From NCBI GenBank assembly GCA_963514095.1, contig OY741283.1:6858906-6922905 (forward strand): a stretch of 64,000 nucleotides of DNA, given 5' to 3'. This stretch comes from Eutrigla gurnardus. Its lineage: Eukaryota > Chordata > Actinopteri > Perciformes > Triglidae. The notes below the pieces were generated by a model. The model did no database searches, was not told the origin of the DNA, and saw only the letters and a program-made list of their open reading frames with translations. The position numbers were made by a program, and so were the translations under genes. Numbering within the stretch: position 1 is the first letter of the stretch; every line of letters begins with the position of its first letter. Below, piece by piece: positions 58,317 through 64,000 of the stretch.

Positions 58317-58846
58317 ATGGATTTGACATTTAAACCCCTTAAGCACTCTACGTGCAATGAAATAAATGCAAAAAATAAACAAAGAAAATATATACTTCCA
58401 GTTTACAAAGAAGATTAGACATTGAGTGACTTTTTGTGCAGTTGTTGTCAAATGACCTTAACAAAGCATTTTATTCTCTTGAATTCTCAGAGGCACAATT
58501 CAGCTGGCAATGAAAAAAAGAAGTTAATTACAGTGTGTGTGTGATGAGTGGGAAGGACAAAACAGCCTGGTACAAGACTGAATAATTAAGGCTGTTCATT
58601 ACAAAGCCTTGTAGACATTTTAAACAGAAATATATAACACTTCAAACACATGGCAGCCCTTTCCATGCACTTCGTAGATACTTAAAAATAAAAAAAAGCA
58701 ATTCAAACTGTTCATATTATGGTTTAACAGGAAGACAAAAGATATAAAAATGAACTAAAAGTCATGAGAAGTGTTCATGAATGTGTCTGTTTATGTGCTC
58801 ATTTATACGTCTGCTGCGTATTCACTCAGATGGTGCCAGTTGACTC

Positions 58847-60198
58847 TCAGCAAAGGGAGCTGATCTCGCTCTTGCTGCAGCCCCACTTGCAGCAGGCGTT
58901 GGACAGGCCCACCACCACGTCTCGGCCCTTGCGGTCGGCCTTGCGAAGGGCTTCCAGGATTTCCTCACTGATGAAAGAACGGGCCGGCCTGCTAAAGGCT
59001 CCCTCGTGGTCGTCTCTAGTTGTGAAGCTTAGATCTCTGTTCCTCTGGAGGATACTCTCCACCACAGGAGTGAGACTCAAGCCCTCTGAGGACTCCTCCA
59101 GTCGGGAGCTGAATGGGTCCTCTGGAACATCTTCAGCAGAAAAATGAACAATAAGGGAACACTCATGCTTTTCTCTTACATTTAGAGATTAAATACTGGT
59201 TTGTCCAAGTCCATTATCCGTCTCTTATTTAAAGTGGCAATACTTAGGATTTCAGTTATGGGTGATTGCACATTTTGAATTGATTAGCAGTCTTTTTGGC
59301 AATAAATAGGCTTCAAGTTTTCAGCACTGTGTGCATAGTTCTATTTTTGTGTAATTGAGAAAAACTGTAATATGTTTTTTTTTCTGGGAATGTTGCCAAT
59401 ATTTTAATATTCAAATGCTTTCAACAGGGAGTCATACGTTCAATCACTATTGTGTTACCTCATCAGACAGTGACTTAAAAAAACATTCATTAAAATGATA
59501 ATCTTCAAGATTTCCACTTTAAAATAATTGCTAAAGATGGCATGATGGAGGGAGTGAGTGTCAGAAGTCCTATAATTCTGGTGAAAATGCAGATAAGCGT
59601 TTTCAGGACTCAAATAAATATTTGGAGAGCTTTTTTATCAAGTGGTTCAACACAATACATCTAATGGCAAAGTAAATAAGAGTCATAACTCTCCGATCTC
59701 GACACCCAGTACATTGTCTACTGTGAACATTGACTAAGCCAACTGCCAAACAACATGATTGTTTAGTATAAAAATGTAAAAAGAAGCATTTTCTGTCTGA
59801 AATAACATGATTTTTTTGTCCTTCCATTGAAGGGATTGTCACATGCTTTACTTCACAACAGTTGAAGGTAAAGACAAAACTTCATCATTGACATATAATT
59901 ATTTCACAGAGATCCACAGAGAACCTAATATCAATTGATGTTGTTATGAGATTGGAAAGAAAGAAGTTGATAACAATGATTGCAGATAAGAAACATCACA
60001 AGGTGAGTGATGGGGAAGATGCAGCCTCATCCTCTCACCTGCACTCCTGAGTGACCGTCTCCATCGTGAGCCTCCGCAGGTGAAGATGACTGCCCGGATG
60101 AACTCACGGCCACATAGCTTCACCCCATACGTTGGATCGTCCATGGGCTGAACCCCAGCCACCAGCAGACACACAGCCAGTACCACAGCCTTCCACAT
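58847..60198 (-). CDS. rln3: Relaxin-3 preproprotein
   Basis: Secreted neuropeptide of the insulin/relaxin superfamily that acts on RXFP3-type receptors. Two exons on the - strand, 60039-60198 and 58847-59130, give 147 aa. A hydrophobic signal peptide covers about residues 1-18. The B chain has YGVKLCGREFIRAVIFTCGG with Cys29 and Cys41 and the receptor-binding Arg-x3-Arg-x2-Ile pattern (Arg31, Arg35, Ile38), ending SRWRR. After a connecting peptide and basic cleavage site (RKGR), the A chain begins at Asp124 with the relaxin CC-x3-C-x8-C pattern and ends SEISSLC. The B and A chains are nearly identical to mammalian relaxin-3. The single intron interrupts the C-peptide at phase 1, as in other family members. 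Which teleost duplicate (a or b) it is cannot be told here. Confidence 0.96.
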
Positions 60199-60324
60199 AC
60201 CCAACAGCAATAAAGCAAAATTGGAAGTGTCTAAAATGAGGGGAGATTCTTTGTTTTGAGCACCACTTAGCTTTTTGTCCCCGTGTTTGCAAGAGCTGTG
60301 ACATCCTAGCTGACCCAGGCGTGG

Positions 60325-60332
60325 TTTATAAA
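60325..60332 (-). promoter_or_regulatory. rln3: rln3 TATA box
   Basis: A palindromic TTTATAAA lies about 127 bp upstream of the rln3 start codon. It fits a tissue-specific TATA promoter with a short leader. Confidence 0.55.
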
Positions 60333-60419
60333 GGGGTTTGTAGCTCTGCAAGGGAGACATGGATACTGCGCACGCAGGCCTTCTCCGGAAGAAGAAGAGC
60401 GAGAGATACAATCAGAGAC

Positions 60420-61980
60420 CTTTATGGAGACAAAAAGCGGACCAAAGGTGGCATAATTACCGAATATGTCATGTGATCTAATTGTGTTTCAACACGGGAA
60501 GCACTTTTGTCACCTTCAATGTCCCTCAATATTATATAATAATAGTAATTGTAGGTCATGGGAAAGAATAGAAGAGCATATTAACATTAATAGTGTCAAT
60601 CAAAGGCAAACACTATGAGACATTGTGACATTCATATACTGGACAATTACAACTGTCTCCATCTATACTTTTCTCATCTTTGATGCTATGTGAATTTTCT
60701 TTGGTATATTGTGACACTATGCAGTGTCAAATCACACATGGTCTCTTGTCCTTGTCCTACAGATACTATAGATTGTTGTGTAAGATGGATCATAAAAGCT
60801 AAAAGAGTCCTAAAAGAAGAGGTGCACTGTAAATGTAATTCCTTTCAACAAAATTATTCTTAAAAAACCCATGGTGATATGACATTGCCTGAAAAAAAAA
60901 AATCATGTTTCCATGAATTACCTGATCAGATTTAACATTCACTGACACCACTACAGGGATATATTTAGGCCATTGTGACCGATATCTGTTTTGCCATTTT
61001 TATTCCACACTGGGTAACTTCAGTATGCATAATTGCTTATTCTGTCATCTCTTTGCCAAAAGGTGAGCTGGGAGCACTGCGACAGGACCAGTGACATTTT
61101 CAAAGGCAGATAACATAGAAGTCTTATTATGAGTCAGACAAAAAAAAAAAAACATTTTTATCTGTTTATCCACATAGTCAAAGGTCGCTCGTTTAGAAAA
61201 TTACAATGGAGACGATGAATTTGTAATTAATGTGATGATAACAAGCAAACAAAATGGCATTTGAGGACGCTGTCCACCCTGACATTCATTCAAACAGTTT
61301 CACACACGTGACCTGCAGAGGTCATGGGAGCAATATGAAAATGCAATGGCCCATCCTTATTTTTAATAAATGTACACTGTAGATACATGTATAAAATATG
61401 GTCCTACATACTACATAATTTGATTTTAGGGGTAATTTTGAAATAATTTAAGTTTCAGTAAACAGCAAGTGTTATTATATATTTGTTAACAGGCCACTGC
61501 ATAACTATAAAAAAGTTACACTGGCTATATAGTTCTCCAGTTATTTTTGATACATGTATCAGATGCATTACGTTTTATCCGATAATATTTTGCAATTGTT
61601 GACAGACAAAAGTCAGAAATGAAAAATGAAAATTGCCTCCTTGGTAATCGCCTAGATCTGCTGGTACTGTTGTGATCAAGTAAGTTTGTGTCCAACATAT
61701 TTGTAGAATAAATCTAAAAAGTAAAAGACTTGGTTGAACACAATCTGTCAATCTGAGATCAAAGAAATGAATAATCATCAAATGGGTAGTACATATAGTC
61801 ATGGCATTGCTACTTTTAAATGTTAGATTTAGACTTATTGTAACATTATAAATTCACTAACTGCAGAAGTTTGAAATTAAAATTGAACCTATTACCTTCA
61901 CTGATATAGCAGTTTGGGAAAATTGTATAATAGTTTGTTCCCCAAATGGGCGTGGAAGGCTTTGTAGTAGAAATTTGCTG
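60420..61980. other. Intergenic spacer between rln3 and rfx1
   Basis: AT-rich DNA between the divergent rln3 and rfx1 genes. No coding exon is seen on either strand and no strong repeat apart from short A runs near 60.89 and 61.14 kb. Confidence 0.45.
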
Positions 61981-61989
61981 TGCCTGTGC

Positions 61990-62212
61990 CTTTAAGACAA
62001 TTTGGCAGTAGTCAGCCAATCAGAGCGACGAGGGGGGAGGGAAGGGAGCGGGTGGGTAGCAACAGTTGCCCTGGTGAGGACGAAGCGCCATAGCCACGGT
62101 AGCCCTGGCGACAAGAACCCAGCAACGAGAATCAACAACAACAACAACTGAATCCGCCATAAAAATAAAAGAAGACATTTTACCGGTGGGAAATACACAC
62201 GTGGATACAGAG
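61990..62212 (+). promoter_or_regulatory. rfx1: Likely rfx1 promoter and noncoding first exon
   Basis: A CCAAT box (AGCCAATCAGA) at 62014-62024 is followed by GC-rich DNA with two X-box-like sites, GTTGCCCTGGTGAG (62065-62078) and GTAGCCCTGGCGAC (62099-62112). A possible splice donor (CAGAG|GTGAAG) ends the segment near 62212. The link to the coding exon at 63.7 kb is inferred. Confidence 0.4.
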
Positions 62213-63716
62213 GTGAAGCTCTTTACACATAGGAAATATTTTATGTCCAGTAATGCTTCAGCTGAATTGTGCTATTGCCTTTTCCCCTTGTTGTTTCAGT
62301 AGCCATAACAGGCAACTGCCTCCTAGTGTTAGCCGAGGATAGTCTGCAAGCTAGCCGTCGTATTGATAATCAGTCGAGTCCGTCTCTTGAATGGTGCCGT
62401 TTCTGCCCGCTACTCATTCGAGTGACACTAAATTGTGCCTGCCATGACGACGCAGCCACAGATGCATACTCAAGCAGGCCGTTGTTATGGCGATGTCAAA
62501 TGCAAAAGGTACAAAATGGCGGTTGTTGTAGAGACCAGTTAGCTTACTGCCCGTGGTACCTTTGCTAGATTGCTAGCATCACTGCTGTCACGACTGGCTT
62601 GTGTTCGCTACTGCTTGACGTTAACGTACAGTTACTGGAACGAGTCACCACTAACGGTCACTCGTCTATCTTTAACGTTCATTTACGTACATTCTGTGGC
62701 GGTTTGATACGCTGGGTTTTTTTTCCAGCAGCCCCGGCACAAAACCACGTCCCCGTGCAGCCTACGTGACGTTAACTGCCAAAAACGGAGACCACATTGG
62801 GATAATCAAGTTAAACGTGTAGCTATATAGACAGTTTGGGGGTTTGTGTTGAGACAGGGGCACAGTTGGAACAACGACAGGCATCCAAAATATCGCTCTC
62901 GATGATGGAAAGTTGAAAGCTAAGGCAGGTGGCGGACATTTAACATCTGAGGGGCGTGGCGAAAGAAGGCGTTTTGCAGGTGCTTTACCGGTCCAAGTTC
63001 AGTTTAACGTATTTGTTCACTGATTTGGATTTGTAATAAGAGGACATGTGGCCAGTTGACCGTCAACGTCAAAAAAATAAACTTATTCGGGCTTGAAAAC
63101 AGATGTAACGTTAACGTCGGTGCTATGTTTCCAGTCGTTTAGTGTCAAGGTCAATGCAGTAAAATGTGTCACTAATTAAGGATAATGTATACATGTGTAT
63201 AATTGTGTGTGAGTTACAGCATCATTTCAACAGAATGCATTGCAGTATTAGTGAAACGTGGTAAGGGATTTTCCCCTTGTGCCTCAGGCATAACTGCTTG
63301 AATGGCCACAGAATGTGTGATCACATTACAGGTAATGAGACACCGATATGTTTGTTCCCGTCAATGCTCCTACCCCCATCTCCCATCAGCTGCACCACCA
63401 CCAGGTCAGCATTAGGACTTAAAAGAGGAGGAGGGGGGCAATATTTTTCTAAAAAAAATGTGATTCATAACATTTTGTTCTGCTTTATTTTCCAAAAGTT
63501 GGGAATTGTATCCCTTTTACCATAAGAACTCTAATTAGATTCAGATCCTGTGCCCTGTCTGTATCTGCATGATTATACAGTGGCTTGAAATATCAAATTA
63601 ATTGGTCTCTTCTAACTAAAACAGAGGATTCATACTGGAGCATTTAGTGGATCGACTAATATATCAGAAATACGTATCTAATCACAATTTTCTTTATCCT
63701 AGTGTGATTCCCAGCT
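62213..63716. other. rfx1: Presumed 5'UTR intron of rfx1
   Basis: CpG-containing DNA with no coding exon matching a known protein. The acceptor before the coding exon is probably TCCTAG near 63702 or CCCAG near 63715. Confidence 0.4.
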
Positions 63717-63722
63717 CTTGTA

Positions 63723-64000
63723 ATGGCCACCTCAGGCTACGCAGGTGAGATACAGCCAGCGGCCCAACCCCAGGCGGCTGGTGTTACCGTCACAGCGGGG
63801 CAACCTGACGCCAGTTCCACCCCTGCAACTACCACTCATTTTCTGGCTGAGATACAGACTACTGTGGCCGCTCCCACTGTTGTCACGGCCACGGGCCAAA
63901 CTAGTCCTACTGATCAAGCCACCATCATCGCCACTCCGAAGCCTGCAGACGGTGGTCAAGTCCAGTCTACAGCACAGGCTCAGGTTCCTCAGACACAGTA
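63723..64000 (+). CDS. rfx1: RFX1-type transcription factor, N-terminal part (cut by window edge)
   Basis: An open frame from the ATG at 63723 runs without a stop or obvious donor to the window end, giving 92 residues: MATSGYAGEIQPAAQ at the start, then Gln-, Thr-, Pro- and Ala-rich sequence. RFX1 proteins begin with MAT and a long Gln/Pro-rich activation region, with the winged-helix DNA-binding domain much further on, so this fits but is not diagnostic by itself. The position beside rln3 and il27ra, as in human, is the stronger support. The ATG follows splice-acceptor candidates, so the 5'UTR lies in an upstream exon. Confidence 0.7.
   Translation, partial: MATSGYAGEIQPAAQPQAAGVTVTAGQPDASSTPATTTHFLAEIQTTVAAPTVVTATGQTSPTDQATIIATPKPADGGQVQSTAQAQVPQTQ

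Overview
This window is vertebrate DNA, almost certainly from a ray-finned (teleost) fish. Genes are split into short exons with GT-AG introns, microsatellites ((CA)n, (GA)n, (TA)n) are abundant, and the gene content and order match human 19p13 (DHPS, GNG14, FBXW9, TNPO2, and IL27RA, RLN3, RFX1). Names come from protein and motif recognition plus this conserved neighbourhood; no database search was run.

Layout. 1-17.5 kb holds no coding exon I can recognise: a possible 3' end of a gene lying to the left (poly(A) signal near 680), simple repeats, and two promoter-like segments (6.2-6.6 kb and 15.2-15.6 kb). 17.5-22.9 kb (-) is deoxyhypusine synthase, dhps (9 coding exons, 364 aa). 23.6-25.2 kb (+) is a small G-protein gamma subunit, gng14-like (2 coding exons, 72 aa). 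25.4-28.2 kb (-) is fbxw9 (7 exons, 517 aa). 28.87-29.18 kb (-) is a decayed remnant of a third dhps copy. 29.5-33.4 kb (-) is a second complete dhps paralogue (365 aa). 33.4-36.2 kb is repeat-rich intergenic DNA. 36.2-50.9 kb (-) is transportin-2, tnpo2 (23 coding exons, 889 aa, long 3'UTR). 51.2-57.6 kb (-) is il27ra, a class I cytokine receptor (14 coding exons, 712 aa). 58.3-60.3 kb (-) is relaxin-3, rln3 (2 exons, 147 aa). From about 62 kb (+) comes the start of a gene read as rfx1, whose first coding exon runs off the right edge. For every multi-exon gene the exon lengths sum to a multiple of three and the phases join, which supports the models.

The most striking feature is inside tnpo2. 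Twelve box C/D snoRNA-like units lie on the host strand, each in a different intron. Three resemble SNORD41, the snoRNA hosted by human TNPO2. Eight belong to a second family whose 12-nt guide is complementary to a conserved 28S rRNA segment. One is unrelated. Some copies share long flanking sequence, and one duplication carried along the end of a coding exon, so the array appears to have grown by local duplication of intron segments.

Functionally the genes are mostly unrelated neighbours: hypusination of eIF5A (the dhps genes), a ubiquitin-ligase substrate receptor (fbxw9), nuclear import (tnpo2, also the snoRNA host), cytokine signalling (il27ra), a neuropeptide (rln3) and a transcription factor (rfx1).
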